Shown here in pieces: positions 27,858 through 37,728 of a stretch of DNA of 64,000 bases. Source of the stretch: Demequina activiva (GTDB lineage: Bacteria; Actinomycetota; Actinomycetes; Actinomycetales; Demequinaceae); contig NZ_BONR01000006.1 in NCBI RefSeq assembly GCF_016862815.1, positions 1 through 64,000 on the forward strand, in the 5' to 3' direction. The notes below the pieces were generated by a model. That model searched no databases, was not told the origin of the DNA, and worked only from the letters and a program-made list of their open reading frames with translations. A program made the translations under genes and the position numbers. Position 1 is the stretch's first letter. Each line of letters begins with the position of its first letter.

Positions 27858-28755
27858 GAGCCAGCACCGGAGCGGCTTCGCCTGCTTCGTGGGACGGCCC
27901 AACGTGGGCAAGTCCACGCTCATGAACGCGCTGGTGGGGGAGAAGGTCGCGATCATGTCCTCCCGACCTCAGACCACACGGCGCGCGATCCGTGGCGTGC
28001 TGACGCGCGACGACGCGCAGTTGGTCGTGGTGGACACCCCCGGACTCCACCGCCCGCGCACCCTCCTCGGAGAGCGGTTGAACGACCTCGTGCGCGAGAC
28101 GTTCTCCGAGGTCGACGTGATCGGGTTCTGCCTGCCGGCGGACCAGAAGGTGGGCCCCGGCGACCAGTGGATCGCGCGGGAGGTATCCGAGGCGCGCGCC
28201 CCCGTGGTCGCGATCGTCACCAAGGTGGACGCCGTGTCGCGGGAGAAGGTCGCGGAGCACCTGCTGGCGGTGTCGCAGCTGGGGGACTGGGCGGACATCG
28301 TTCCGGTGAGCTCGATCAAGGACATCCAGATCGACACCCTCGTGGACGTGCTCGTCAAGCACCTTCCCGAGGGGCCTCCGCTCTACCCGGACGGCGAGGT
28401 CACGGACGAGCCCGAGGACGTCCGCGTCGCCGAGCTGATCCGCGAGGCAGCGCTCGAGGGCGTGCGGGACGAGCTTCCGCACTCCATCGCAGTGGTCATC
28501 GAGGAGATGCTCGAGCCCGACGCGGAGATGGCCACGCGCGACGTCCTCGAGATCCGCGCCCAGCTGTACGTCGAGCGCGACTCCCAGAAGGGCATCATCA
28601 TCGGCCGCGGCGGCTCGCGGCTCAAGGAGGTGGGCGCCCAGGCTCGCGAGGGCATCGAGCGCCTGCTGGGACGCCGGGTGTACCTGGATCTCCACATCAA
28701 GGTCGCGAAGGACTGGCAGCGCGACCCCAAGCAGCTGGGTCGCCTGGGCTTCTGA
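27850..28755 (+). CDS. era: GTPase Era
   Basis: 301 residues. The GTPase motifs are GRPNVGKSTLMNALVG, SRPQTTRRAI, VDTPGLHRPR and TKVD, and the C-terminal KH domain has QKGIIIGRGGSRLKEVG. Era binds the 3' end of 16S rRNA in 30S assembly, in line with its neighbour ybeY. The ATG at 27850 has AAGGAG upstream. Confidence 0.97.
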   Translation: MTESQHRSGFACFVGRPNVGKSTLMNALVGEKVAIMSSRPQTTRRAIRGVLTRDDAQLVVVDTPGLHRPRTLLGERLNDLVRETFSEVDVIGFCLPADQKVGPGDQWIAREVSEARAPVVAIVTKVDAVSREKVAEHLLAVSQLGDWADIVPVSSIKDIQIDTLVDVLVKHLPEGPPLYPDGEVTDEPEDVRVAELIREAALEGVRDELPHSIAVVIEEMLEPDAEMATRDVLEIRAQLYVERDSQKGIIIGRGGSRLKEVGAQAREGIERLLGRRVYLDLHIKVAKDWQRDPKQLGRLGF

Positions 28756-28785
28756 GCGGGTGGGCATCCACCCACGACGCACGAA

Positions 28786-28814
28786 GCCCCGGCCACCTCC
28801 ACGGTGACCGGGGC
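28786..28814. terminator. Terminator between era and the 50-aa gene
   Basis: GCCCCGGCCACC (28786-28797) pairs with GGTGACCGGGGC (28803-28814) with one mismatch and a 5-nt loop; a smaller GGGTGG/CCACCC hairpin lies at 28758-28773. It can serve both converging genes. Confidence 0.72.
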
Positions 28815-28830
28815 CCATGGGCGTGTCAGC

Positions 28831-28983
28831 TCAGTAGCCGGTTCCCGCCAGGGTCGAGATGCCGAGCGCCAGGAGCGCGAAGAAGCAGCCCGAGCTCAGC
28901 ATGAGGATCGCCAGGATGGTGGGGACGGCGTACCACGGCGCGTCCTTGATGGAGTTCGTGGTGGTGGCGTTGTCGGTGGTCAT
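28831..28983 (-). CDS. 50-residue single-span membrane peptide, TetR-operator controlled
   Basis: Small gene on the reverse strand. The hydrophilic N-terminus (MTTDNATTTNSIKDAPWYAV) is followed by one hydrophobic helix from about residue 20 to 46 containing a Gly-Cys-Phe-Phe stretch, and it ends GTGY. GAGGAGAC is a good ribosome site before the ATG at 28983. The upstream promoter has -35 TTGACG, a 17-bp spacer and -10 TATCGT, with an operator palindrome inside the spacer and a second one just downstream. The same layout precedes the oxidoreductase at 31088-32131, so it is probably repressed by the TetR protein at 32242-32910. No family is recognised. Confidence 0.7.
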   Translation of the reverse strand: MTTDNATTTNSIKDAPWYAVPTILAILMLSSGCFFALLALGISTLAGTGY

Positions 28984-29005
28984 GGTTGTCTCCTCACGAT
29001 GTTTC

Positions 29006-29016
29006 GTACTTAGTAC
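29006..29016. promoter_or_regulatory. TetR operator A (peptide gene, downstream of start site)
   Basis: Palindromic GTACTTAGTAC (one central base asymmetric), about 8-18 nt past the predicted transcription start. It is 34 bp from operator B. Confidence 0.75.
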
Positions 29017-29030
29017 CAGAAGTGATCTCC

Positions 29031-29059
29031 ACGATAGTGGTACTTAGTACGAACGTCAA
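29031..29059 (-). promoter_or_regulatory. Promoter of the 50-aa peptide gene
   Basis: Reverse-strand -35 TTGACG (29054-29059), 17-bp spacer, -10 TATCGT (29031-29036). Operator B sits in the spacer. Confidence 0.72.
29040..29050. promoter_or_regulatory. TetR operator B (peptide gene, in -35/-10 spacer)
   Basis: Exact GTACTTAGTAC. The position within the promoter predicts repression by steric block. Confidence 0.78.
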
Positions 29060-29120
29060 GAGGGGGATATCGTGAGCAGGCGCGGTGTCCCGAAGGGCGG
29101 ACAAGCGCATCGACAGGTGA

Positions 29121-29134
29121 CCCGCGCATCGGCC
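29121..29134 (-). repeat. Copy 2 of the intergenic 14-mer GGCCGATGCGCGGG
   Basis: Exact copy, reverse orientation, ending 6 nt before the TATGGT hexamer of the leuA leader transcript. Confidence 0.8.
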
Positions 29135-29140
29135 GTCCGC

Positions 29141-29146
29141 TATGGT
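29141..29146 (+). promoter_or_regulatory. -10 hexamer of the leuA leader transcript
   Basis: TATGGT ends 6 nt before the leader-peptide ATG at 29153, so the leader mRNA is probably leaderless. Confidence 0.65.
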
Positions 29147-29148
29147 GA

Positions 29149-31017
<1,869 letters not shown>

Positions 31018-31037
31018 GGCGGGCTCAGCGCCTGCGT

Positions 31038-31082
31038 GGTTCGCGTCCGCCCTGCCGTGAGGCGGTTGGGCGGACGCGAACC
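31038..31082. terminator. Bidirectional terminator between leuA and the oxidoreductase
   Basis: GGTTCGCGTCCGCCC (31038-31052) pairs perfectly with GGGCGGACGCGAACC (31068-31082), a 15-bp stem serving two converging genes. Confidence 0.85.
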
Positions 31083-31087
31083 TCGGT

Positions 31088-32131
31088 TCAGCCGACGGTG
31101 ACCACGGCCTTGCCGGAGACCTTGCCGGCGGCCAGGTCCTTCACGGCCTCGGCTGCGCTGTCCAGTGGGTAGGTACGGCTCACGGGCGCTCGGACCTCGC
31201 CGGACTCGACCATCGCGCGGACGCGCTCGAGGCGCTCGGCTGTCATCTCGGAGAGGAACCCCATCAGTCTCTGCGAGGTGAACAGCGACACCAGCGGCGC
31301 CCAGAGCGTGCGTCCGGCGCCGCCGACGAGTGAGTCGCCGCCCTCGCCACCGACGATCACCAGCGTGCCGTCGGACGACAGGATCCTCCGAAGGCGGCGC
31401 AGCGAGGTGAGGCTGCCAGCGTCGATGATCACGTCGTAGTGCTCGTCAAGCGAGGTCACATCAGTGGTCCGGTAGTCGAGAACGCGCTCAGCGCCTAGTT
31501 CGCGCACCAGGTCCGCCTTGGCCGCGCTCGCGACGCCAGTGACATACGCGCCGGCCGCGACCGCGATCTGTACCGCGTACGAACCGACGCCGCCGGAGGC
31601 TCCCAGCACGAGGACGCGTTGGCCGGCTTCGACCTTCGCGGACTCCTCCACCGCCTGAAGTGCGGTCACTGCGGAGACCGGCAGCGCGCCAGCGCGCGAG
31701 AAGTCCATGCCCGCGGGCTTCGTGGTCAGCCTGTCCTGCCTGGCGACGGCGTACTCCGCGAACGATCCCGCGGCACTTCCGAACACCTCGTCGCCCACCG
31801 CGAAGCGTGTGACGCCGTTGCCGACGGCGACGACCACGCCCGCGACGTCCGAGCCCTGGATTGGCTGGGACGGGCGGCGCAGGCCGAAGCCCATGAGGCG
31901 CATCACCAGCGGTCGGCCCGTGGCGACGTGCCACACACCGCGGTCGACGCCAGCGGCGCGGACCGCGATGAGGACCTCGCCCGCACCTGGCTGAGGAGTG
32001 GGCACCGTCTCGATGCGAATCGTCTCGGGTCCGGCGTATCGGCGCTGGACTGCGGCGCGCATCGTGACGGTGCCGTGGTGCTCTGCACCAGCGGAGTTCT
32101 CGGAGGCGGTAGTGATGCTGTGGGCGGTCAT
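31088..32131 (-). CDS. MDR-family NAD(P)-dependent oxidoreductase
   Basis: 347 residues. GAGEVLIAVRAAGVDRG, IQGSDVAGVVVAVG and VLGASGGVGSYAVQIAVAAGAYVTGVAS (Rossmann glycine motif, about 172-199) place it among zinc-independent quinone-oxidoreductase-like MDR enzymes; the catalytic-zinc cysteines are absent. The ATG at 32131 has GGGGAGAG before it; an internal ATG at 32062 (MRAAVQRRY) matches the family's usual start, so a 23-residue N-terminal extension is present. The promoter holds two TetR operators, and the divergent TetR gene probably controls it. Substrate unknown. Confidence 0.87.
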   Translation of the reverse strand: MTAHSITTASENSAGAEHHGTVTMRAAVQRRYAGPETIRIETVPTPQPGAGEVLIAVRAAGVDRGVWHVATGRPLVMRLMGFGLRRPSQPIQGSDVAGVVVAVGNGVTRFAVGDEVFGSAAGSFAEYAVARQDRLTTKPAGMDFSRAGALPVSAVTALQAVEESAKVEAGQRVLVLGASGGVGSYAVQIAVAAGAYVTGVASAAKADLVRELGAERVLDYRTTDVTSLDEHYDVIIDAGSLTSLRRLRRILSSDGTLVIVGGEGGDSLVGGAGRTLWAPLVSLFTSQRLMGFLSEMTAERLERVRAMVESGEVRAPVSRTYPLDSAAEAVKDLAAGKVSGKAVVTVG

Positions 32132-32159
32132 GATGTCTCTCCCCGTGTCGTGAGTTGTC

Positions 32160-32170
32160 GTACTTTGTAC
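32160..32170. promoter_or_regulatory. TetR operator C (oxidoreductase, downstream of start site)
   Basis: GTACTTTGTAC, one base different from the other three sites, 34 bp from operator D. Confidence 0.75.
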
Positions 32171-32184
32171 GAGTGATAGTCTCG

Positions 32185-32213
32185 ACTGTAGACGTACTTA
32201 GTACGATAATCAA
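32185..32213 (-). promoter_or_regulatory. Promoter of the oxidoreductase gene
   Basis: Reverse-strand -35 TTGATT (32208-32213), 17-bp spacer, -10 TACAGT (32185-32190). Operator D fills the spacer, as operator B does in the peptide-gene promoter. Confidence 0.7.
32194..32204. promoter_or_regulatory. TetR operator D (shared divergent region)
   Basis: Exact GTACTTAGTAC, 38 bp upstream of the tetR GTG, so it could also mediate autoregulation. Confidence 0.78.
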
Positions 32214-32241
32214 GCCCTTGGGGCAGATTCAGAGGAGACCC

Positions 32242-32910
32242 GTGACTGATCAGGCACAACGCAAGGTCAAGCTGTCCCGCGAGCGCATCGTCGACGCGGC
32301 GATCACGCTCGCGGACCAGTCGGGACTCGAGTCCCTGACCATCCGTGCGCTCGCGGACCACCTGGGCACGCGCCCGATGACGCTCTATCACCATGTCGAC
32401 GGCAAGGAGAGCCTGCTTGACTGGATGGTGGACCGTGTCTTCGCGCAGATGGAGCTGCCGTCGCCCGACCTCGATTGGATCGACGCGCTGCGGCAGCGCT
32501 GCCGCTCGACGCGCGCAGTGCTCGTTGAGCACCCGTGGTCCGTACCGCTGCTGGAGTCGCGGACCTCGCCTGGACCCGAACTGCTGCGCCACCACGAGGC
32601 GATGCTCGCCACCCTCGATCGCGGCGGGCTGCCGCTCGATCGCATGGCCCACGCGTACGCCGTGCTCGACAGCTACGTCTACGGGTTCTCGCTTCAAGAG
32701 GCGAACCTCCCGGCGCAGGGCGGTGAACAGATCGCGGAGGTCGCGCACGAGGTGGTGGCCGCCTTCGCGTCTGGCGCGTACCCCCAGCTGGCGCGACTGA
32801 CGTCCGAGCACGTGATGCGGCCGGGCTACTCTTTCGGATCCTCCTTCGACGTGGGTCTTGAGATGCTGCTGGCCGGCATCTCGGCGCGAGCGGAGGAGGA
32901 GGGCGCGTGA
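32242..32910 (+). CDS. TetR-family regulator (TetR_C type)
   Basis: 222 residues. The N-terminal helix-turn-helix is SRERIVDAAITLADQSGLES then IRALADHLGTRPMTLYHHVDGKESLLDWM (about 12-62), close to the tetracycline-repressor class with its C-terminal ligand domain (PGPELLRHHEAMLATLDRGG, AYAVLDSYVYGF). The GTG start at 32242 has AGAGGAG 5 nt before it. The operators in the divergent region and at 29006-29050 suggest that it represses the oxidoreductase and the 50-aa peptide. The GNAT gene overlaps its stop. The inducer is unknown. Confidence 0.9.
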   Translation: MTDQAQRKVKLSRERIVDAAITLADQSGLESLTIRALADHLGTRPMTLYHHVDGKESLLDWMVDRVFAQMELPSPDLDWIDALRQRCRSTRAVLVEHPWSVPLLESRTSPGPELLRHHEAMLATLDRGGLPLDRMAHAYAVLDSYVYGFSLQEANLPAQGGEQIAEVAHEVVAAFASGAYPQLARLTSEHVMRPGYSFGSSFDVGLEMLLAGISARAEEEGA

Positions 32911-33332
32911 CCACGGTGATTCGGCGCTTCGACGTCGCCGACACCGATGCGGTGGCATCGCTGTGGGCGGAGGTGTTCGCGGATGATCCGCCACGCAACG
33001 AGCCTCGCGGCATGATCGCGCGCAAGCTCGCTCGGGACCCCGAGCTGTTCTGGGTCGCCGACGAGCCGGGCACGGGCGTGGTGGGTGCGCTGATGGCGGG
33101 CTACGACGGCGTGCGGGGGTGGCTGTACCACCTCGCGGTGGCCCCCGGGCGCAGGCGCCAGGGGATCGCCAGCGCGCTCGTGGAGCACGCGGTGTCCGAG
33201 CTCCACGCGCTGGGATGCCGCAAGGTCAATCTCCAGGTGCGCGCGAGCAACGTCGCGGTGGCCGCGCTCTACGCCTCGCTGGGATGGACCGAGGATGAGT
33301 CGATCTCGCTGGGGCGCGTGCTGCCGGACTGA
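32907..33332 (+). CDS. GNAT family N-acetyltransferase
   Basis: 141 residues: IRRFDVADTDAVASLWAEVF, then LYHLAVAPGRRRQGIASALVEHAV (acetyl-CoA binding R/Q-x-x-G-x-G/A, about 73-96) and KVNLQVRASNVAVAALYASLGW, like YpeA/RimI-type acetyltransferases. Substrate unknown. Coupled to the TetR gene by a GTGA overlap, so it is likely co-transcribed with it. Confidence 0.88.
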   Translation: MTTVIRRFDVADTDAVASLWAEVFADDPPRNEPRGMIARKLARDPELFWVADEPGTGVVGALMAGYDGVRGWLYHLAVAPGRRRQGIASALVEHAVSELHALGCRKVNLQVRASNVAVAALYASLGWTEDESISLGRVLPD

Positions 33333-33358
33333 CGGCGCCGAGGGCCCGCAGACGTGAC

Positions 33359-33387
33359 GAGGGGCGGTGCGATGAGCACCGCCCCTC
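33359..33387 (+). terminator. Terminator after the TetR-GNAT operon
   Basis: GAGGGGCGGTGC (33359-33370) pairs perfectly with GCACCGCCCCTC (33376-33387) around a 5-nt loop. The rest of the gap to recO (about 33388-33549) shows no convincing gene. Confidence 0.82.
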
Positions 33388-33549
33388 CTCGCGTCGCCTC
33401 CCCCCAGTGACGGCGCGACGACCAAGGTCGTGGCACCGACGGTACCCACGGCCACCACTGTGCGGTATCCCCACTTGTGGGGGTGCCAGGTGAACTTTTC
33501 CGGCCCTGCCGGGTGGCGCGCCATGCGTCGGACCGGCGTCGCGGCGCGC

Positions 33550-33555
33550 GACAAT
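33550..33555 (+). promoter_or_regulatory. -10-like hexamer of recO (leaderless)
   Basis: GACAAT, 6 nt before the GTG at 33562; the same hexamer precedes def. Confidence 0.4.
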
Positions 33556-33561
33556 GGTGGG

Positions 33562-34335
33562 GTGCCCCTGTACCGAGACGATGCGATCGTGCTGCGCACC
33601 CACAAGCTGGGTGAGGCGGACCGCATCGTCACGATGCTCACCAAGCGTCACGGCAAGGTGCGTGCGGTCGCGAAGGGCGTTCGTCGCACGTCGAGCCGGT
33701 GGGGATCGCGCGTCGAACCGTTCATGCTCATCGACGTGCAGCTGTACGAGGGTCGCAATCTCGACATCGTCAGTCAGGTGGAGACCAAGGAGCCCTACGC
33801 CCGGCGCATCGTGGAGGACTACGGCCTCTACACGGCGGCGACGGCGATGGTCGAGACCTCGGACAAGCTGGTGGACCACGAGCGCGAGCCCGCATGGGAC
33901 CAGTACCGTCTGCTGCACGGCGCACTCGGCTCCCTGAGCCGCCGCGAGCACGATCCGGGCCTGGTCCTGGACTCGTTCCTGCTGCGCTCGCTCGCGCTCG
34001 CAGGGTACGAGCCCAGCTTCGACGCGTGCGCGAGCTGCGGGCGCGAGGGTCCCCACCGCGCGTTCGTGGTGGCTGGCGGCGGCGCCGTGTGCGAGGCATG
34101 CCGCCCGCCAGGTTCCGCGGCGCCCGCTCCGGAGACGTTCTCGCTGCTCGAGGCGCTCCTGCAAGGGAACTGGCGGGGCGCCGATGCCTCCGATCAGCGC
34201 CACCGTCGCGACGCCGCAGGACTGATCGCGGCATACACGCAGTTCCACCTCGAGCGCAAGGTGCGGAGCCTGCCCCTAGTGGACCGCGAGCCCGTGGTGC
34301 TCCGCCATCCCACGCTGGACGCGCCGCTAGGCTGA
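33562..34335 (+). CDS. recO: DNA repair protein RecO
   Basis: 257 residues. The N-terminal OB fold starts [21 protein letters not shown], with [22 protein letters not shown] after it, and a zinc motif CASCGREG...CEACRP lies at about residues 154-183. RecO loads RecA with RecR at gaps. The GTG at 33562 was chosen because the frame upstream is not family-like. Order recO-uppS-zur-glyS is the usual actinobacterial one. Confidence 0.94.
   Translation: MPLYRDDAIVLRTHKLGEADRIVTMLTKRHGKVRAVAKGVRRTSSRWGSRVEPFMLIDVQLYEGRNLDIVSQVETKEPYARRIVEDYGLYTAATAMVETSDKLVDHEREPAWDQYRLLHGALGSLSRREHDPGLVLDSFLLRSLALAGYEPSFDACASCGREGPHRAFVVAGGGAVCEACRPPGSAAPAPETFSLLEALLQGNWRGADASDQRHRRDAAGLIAAYTQFHLERKVRSLPLVDREPVVLRHPTLDAPLG
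34328..34333 (+). promoter_or_regulatory. -10 hexamer of uppS (leaderless)
   Basis: TAGGCT, partly in the recO stop codon region, 7 nt before the GTG at 34341. Confidence 0.5.
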
Positions 34336-34340
34336 CGCCC

Positions 34341-35099
34341 GTGACCTTCGCGCAGCCGTTCCCTCACCCTGGTGGCGCGACGCCGCCTGCCCTGCCCGCA
34401 TCGGCCGTCCCGGCCCACGTCGCGATCGTCATGGACGGCAACGGCCGGTGGGCCAAGCAGCGGGGCCTGCCGCGCACCGAGGGGCACGCCAGGGGAGAGG
34501 CGGCACTGCTCGACGTGGTCGCGGGTGCGGTCGAGATGGGTGTGAAGCAGGTGAGCGCGTACGCGTTCAGCACCGAGAACTGGAAGCGCAGCCCGGACGA
34601 GGTGCGCTTCCTCATGGGCTTCAACCGCGACGTCATTCGCCGGCGCCGGGACCAGATGGCCGAGTGGGGGGTGCGCGTGAGGTGGGCCGGCCGCCGCCCT
34701 CGGCTCTGGAAGTCGGTGATCGACGAGCTGGAGCGCGCCGAGGAGATGACGGCGGACAACTCCGTCCTCACGCTCACCATGTGCGTCAACTATGGCGGGC
34801 GAGCGGAGATCGCCGATGCGGCGCGTGCCATCGCGATCAAGGCGGCGGCGGGGGAGATCGACCCGTCCCGGGTGAGCGAGAAGACGCTCGCCGCGCATCT
34901 GGACGAGCCTGACATGCCGGACGTGGACCTGTTCTGGCGCTCGAGCGGCGAGCAGCGCTCGAGCAACTTCCTGCCGTGGCAGGCGGCGTACGCCGAGTAC
35001 GTGTTCAGCGACGTGCTGTGGCCCGACGTGGACCGCACTCACCTGTGGACCGCTATCGAGGAGTACGCGCGCCGGAACCGGCGCTTCGGCGCAGCCTAG
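34341..35099 (+). CDS. uppS: Isoprenyl transferase (undecaprenyl diphosphate synthase type)
   Basis: 252 residues: [24 protein letters not shown] (catalytic Asp, about 29-52), [12 protein letters not shown], and the C-terminal [22 protein letters not shown]. It makes the cis-polyprenyl carrier for cell-wall synthesis; chain length in actinobacteria can be decaprenyl. In the last motif the usual DLFIRTSGE reads DLFWRSSGE. Its last 47 bp overlap the 3' end of the convergent DedA-like gene. Confidence 0.94.
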   Translation: MTFAQPFPHPGGATPPALPASAVPAHVAIVMDGNGRWAKQRGLPRTEGHARGEAALLDVVAGAVEMGVKQVSAYAFSTENWKRSPDEVRFLMGFNRDVIRRRRDQMAEWGVRVRWAGRRPRLWKSVIDELERAEEMTADNSVLTLTMCVNYGGRAEIADAARAIAIKAAAGEIDPSRVSEKTLAAHLDEPDMPDVDLFWRSSGEQRSSNFLPWQAAYAEYVFSDVLWPDVDRTHLWTAIEEYARRNRRFGAA

Positions 35100-35613
35100 T
35101 CGTGGCCCACGCGACCAGGACGACGGCGGCCAGCACCCCCAGCAGAAGCCACGGCGAGGTCCTCCAGATCTCGATGAGCGACAGGCTCACCACGCCGTAC
35201 ACGCACGCCCACGCGATGCAGCCGGGCAGCATCGCCAAGGTGTAGAGGTCCCAGCGCATGCGGATGTAGCCCGCGGTCGCGTTCACGAGCGTCTGGAAGC
35301 CCACCGTCAGGAAGCTCAGCGGGATGCCCACGAAGCCCCATCGCTCGAGGAACCGCTGTGCCCGGTCCATCTCGGGCCCCGACAGGATGCGCGCGAGTCG
35401 CGAGGAGCGGGTGGGCGGTCGAAGCCTCCGCGCGGGGTCGCCATGCGGGTCCTCCGGAGGCTCGGCCGGCCGGTCCGCGACGGAGTCAGCGCCTCGGCGC
35501 AGCCACCGCCCCGCCCAGTAGGTGCCCTGCGCCCGCAGCAGCACCACGACGAAGAGGAACGCGACGATCGCCCACCAGCCCAGCCCCTCCAGGGCATCCG
35601 GAACGCCGACCAT
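35053..35613 (-). CDS. DedA/VTT-domain membrane protein
   Basis: 186 residues. A first helix ([23 protein letters not shown]) is followed by a charged, proline-rich loop (about 45-80), then [28 protein letters not shown] (the VTT/DedA core) and two more helices. DedA proteins are linked to lipid-carrier recycling, notable beside uppS. The ATG at 35613 shares a base with the zur stop, so it ends the zinc operon. It lacks the usual N-terminal DedA extension and is short. Confidence 0.8.
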   Translation of the reverse strand: MVGVPDALEGLGWWAIVAFLFVVVLLRAQGTYWAGRWLRRGADSVADRPAEPPEDPHGDPARRLRPPTRSSRLARILSGPEMDRAQRFLERWGFVGIPLSFLTVGFQTLVNATAGYIRMRWDLYTLAMLPGCIAWACVYGVVSLSLIEIWRTSPWLLLGVLAAVVLVAWATTRLRRSAGSGARTPR

Positions 35614-36032
35614 CAGTGGCCCTTGGCGGCGCAGGCCGCGCAGACTCCCGTGATCTCGACGGTGTGGTCCATCCGCTCGAAGCCGCGCTCCTTGGCGATA
35701 CGCGTGGCCCACTCCTCGAACTCGGGCACCTCGATGTCCTCGGCGGTGCCGCACACGCGGCAGCGCAGGTGGTGGTGGTGCTCATCCAGGGCTCCGCAGC
35801 GCCGGTACAGGGTCTCGCCGGACGGCGTCACGACGGCGTCGACCTGCCCTGACTCCGACAGCGCCTGCAGCGAGCGGTACACGGTGGCCAGCCCCACGGA
35901 GGAGCCGTCGTGGCGGAGCATGTCGTGCCACGCCTGCGCGGAACGGAACTCGTCGGTGCCGGCGAGCGCGTCCAGGATGGCCGTGCGCTGCTTGGTCATG
36001 CGCAGGACGGGGGTCTCATCCGCGTCGGTCAT
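35613..36032 (-). CDS. zur: Fur-family zinc regulator Zur
   Basis: 139 residues: winged helix RMTKQRTAILDALAGTDEF with VGLATVYRSLQALSESG, metal site EHHHHLRCRVCG (about 88-99) and C-terminal CAACAAKGH structural zinc site. Placement in the znuACB operon marks it as Zur rather than Fur. It probably represses its own operon through the box at 38731-38745. Confidence 0.92.
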   Translation of the reverse strand: MTDADETPVLRMTKQRTAILDALAGTDEFRSAQAWHDMLRHDGSSVGLATVYRSLQALSESGQVDAVVTPSGETLYRRCGALDEHHHHLRCRVCGTAEDIEVPEFEEWATRIAKERGFERMDHTVEITGVCAACAAKGH

Positions 36033-36931
36033 GCGGGCGCACCTTCCGTCTGCGAGGCGTCATCGAGCCGGTGGATCGCGTGATCGCGCTGACGGCGGCG
36101 ATGTCTCGCGAGTCCGGCACTGGACGCTACCACGGTGTACAGGAGCACTCCCAGGACCACGATGAGGGCGCCCGGCTGCAGATCGTGGAAGAGCGTCACG
36201 CCCACGCCGGTCACGCAGATTCCCACGCCGATCGCCATCGCCACGGCCATGGTGCGCGAGAACGACCGGGTGACGATCTGACTGACTGCGACCGGAAGGA
36301 TCATGACGCCGCTCACGAGCAGCACGCCCACCACGCGCATCGAGGCCGTGATCGTCACGGCGGCCAGGACGGCGACCACGATGTTGAGCGCGCCCACCGG
36401 CAGGCCCACCGAGTGTGCGAACTCCTGGTCATGGGTGACGGCGAACAGCGAGGCGCGCAGGCCCACGCCGATCACCAGGATCGCGATGGACAGGGCGGCG
36501 GTGGTCCACACGTCCGTCCAGCCGACCGTCGAGATCGAGCCGAAGAGGTATCCCATGAGGTTGGCGTTCGAGCCGCCGGCGGCGGAGATCAGCAGCACGC
36601 CGCTTGCGATGCCGCCGTAGAACATGATGGCCATGATCACGTCCGCAGCCGCGATGCCGCGAGCACGCATGCGCTCGATGACCACCGCGCCGACGACGGC
36701 GAACACGATCGCTCCGGGGATCGCGAGCGCGTCCTGCTGTGCGAGCCCGGCCCACGAGCCGGCGAGCCATCCGGCCGCCACTCCGGCGAGAGCCACGTGG
36801 CCGATGCCGTCACCGAGGAGCGACATGCGCCGTTGGACCAGGTAGGTGCCGACGACCGGGGCCGTGGCTCCCACCAGGATCGCGACGATCATCATCCGCT
36901 GGACGAGCGGGTCCGTCAGCAGGTCCATCAT
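36029..36931 (-). CDS. znuB: Zinc ABC transporter permease
   Basis: 300 residues with about eight to nine membrane helices. Typical ABC-3 family text: YLVQRRMSLLGDGIGHVALAGVAAG (about 29-53), MRARGIAAADVIMAIMFYGGIASGV and VVGVLLVSGVMILPVAVSQ. The ATG at 36931 has GGGAGGT upstream and overlaps the znuC stop (ATGA). Its tail is basic and His-containing. Confidence 0.93.
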   Translation of the reverse strand: MMDLLTDPLVQRMMIVAILVGATAPVVGTYLVQRRMSLLGDGIGHVALAGVAAGWLAGSWAGLAQQDALAIPGAIVFAVVGAVVIERMRARGIAAADVIMAIMFYGGIASGVLLISAAGGSNANLMGYLFGSISTVGWTDVWTTAALSIAILVIGVGLRASLFAVTHDQEFAHSVGLPVGALNIVVAVLAAVTITASMRVVGVLLVSGVMILPVAVSQIVTRSFSRTMAVAMAIGVGICVTGVGVTLFHDLQPGALIVVLGVLLYTVVASSAGLARHRRRQRDHAIHRLDDASQTEGAPA

Positions 36932-37728
36932 GGTCGCACCTCCCAGGAGAACGTCGAGCCGTCCGGCTGGGGCAGGTCGGCGTGCGCGTGGACGTGATCG
37001 TGGCCTGGAAGGGCGTGGACGCCGAGAGCGCGCGGCGGCTCGCCGATGTGCGTGACGCATCCGTGCTCGAGGACCACCGCGTGGTGGACCAGGGGCGCGA
37101 GCACGCCCAGCTCGTGAAGCACGATGATGATGGACGCACCGGCATCGCGCCGTGCGGTGAGCGCCTGGGACAGCGCCTCCTGGCTGGGAACGTCGACGCC
37201 AGCCATGGGCTCGTCGAGGATGAGCAGATCGGGGTCGCGCACCAGCGCACGCGCGATGAGCACGCGCTGCTGCTCGCCACCGGAGAGGGAGGCGATGTCC
37301 CGGCTCTCAAGGTTCGCCACTCCGAGGTCGTCGAGCGCCGCGAGGGCCCGGGCCTTCGCATCCCGCGGCAGCAGCAGCTGGCCCGCGCCGAGCAGACCTG
37401 ACTGCACCACCTCGCGCGCGGTCGCGGTGACGCCGCCCCCCGCAGATGCGCGTTGGGGGACGTAGCCGATGCGCGCTGCCGTGGCGCGGGAGCGCGGGCT
37501 CCCGAACACCGAGATGGAGCCCGCGGACGCAGGCAGGGCTCCCACGAGCGCGCGTACCAGGGTGGACTTTCCGGAGCCGTTGCCTCCCATGATCGCCACC
37601 GCCTCGCCCGGATAGGCATCGAGGTCGATGCCGTGCAGGATCTCGAGCCCGCCCAGGCGCACGCGCACCTCGCGCGCCGTGATGGCGGGCGAGGCGTCGT
37701 GGTGGTCGTAGGGGTCAGCCGCAGTCAA
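36928..37728 (-). CDS. znuC: Zinc ABC transporter ATP-binding protein
   Basis: 266 residues: Walker A GGNGSGKSTL (about 48-57), signature SLSGGEQQRVLIARAL (about 148-163) and Walker B LLILDEPMAGVD. The C-terminus is His-rich (GHDHVHAHADLP), a likely zinc-sensing or buffering tail. A TTG start at 37728, 14 bp inside znuA, fits coupling, but no clear ribosome site is seen, so the start is uncertain. Confidence 0.92.
   Translation of the reverse strand: MTAADPYDHHDASPAITAREVRVRLGGLEILHGIDLDAYPGEAVAIMGGNGSGKSTLVRALVGALPASAGSISVFGSPRSRATAARIGYVPQRASAGGGVTATAREVVQSGLLGAGQLLLPRDAKARALAALDDLGVANLESRDIASLSGGEQQRVLIARALVRDPDLLILDEPMAGVDVPSQEALSQALTARRDAGASIIIVLHELGVLAPLVHHAVVLEHGCVTHIGEPPRALGVHALPGHDHVHAHADLPQPDGSTFSWEVRP

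Noticed and set aside
33390..33530. Reverse-strand small frame with [20 protein letters not shown] and one hydrophobic helix, upstream of recO
   Set aside because: Third-position GC looks coding, but there is no stop before the frame runs through the terminator and into the GNAT gene, and no ribosome site was seen.
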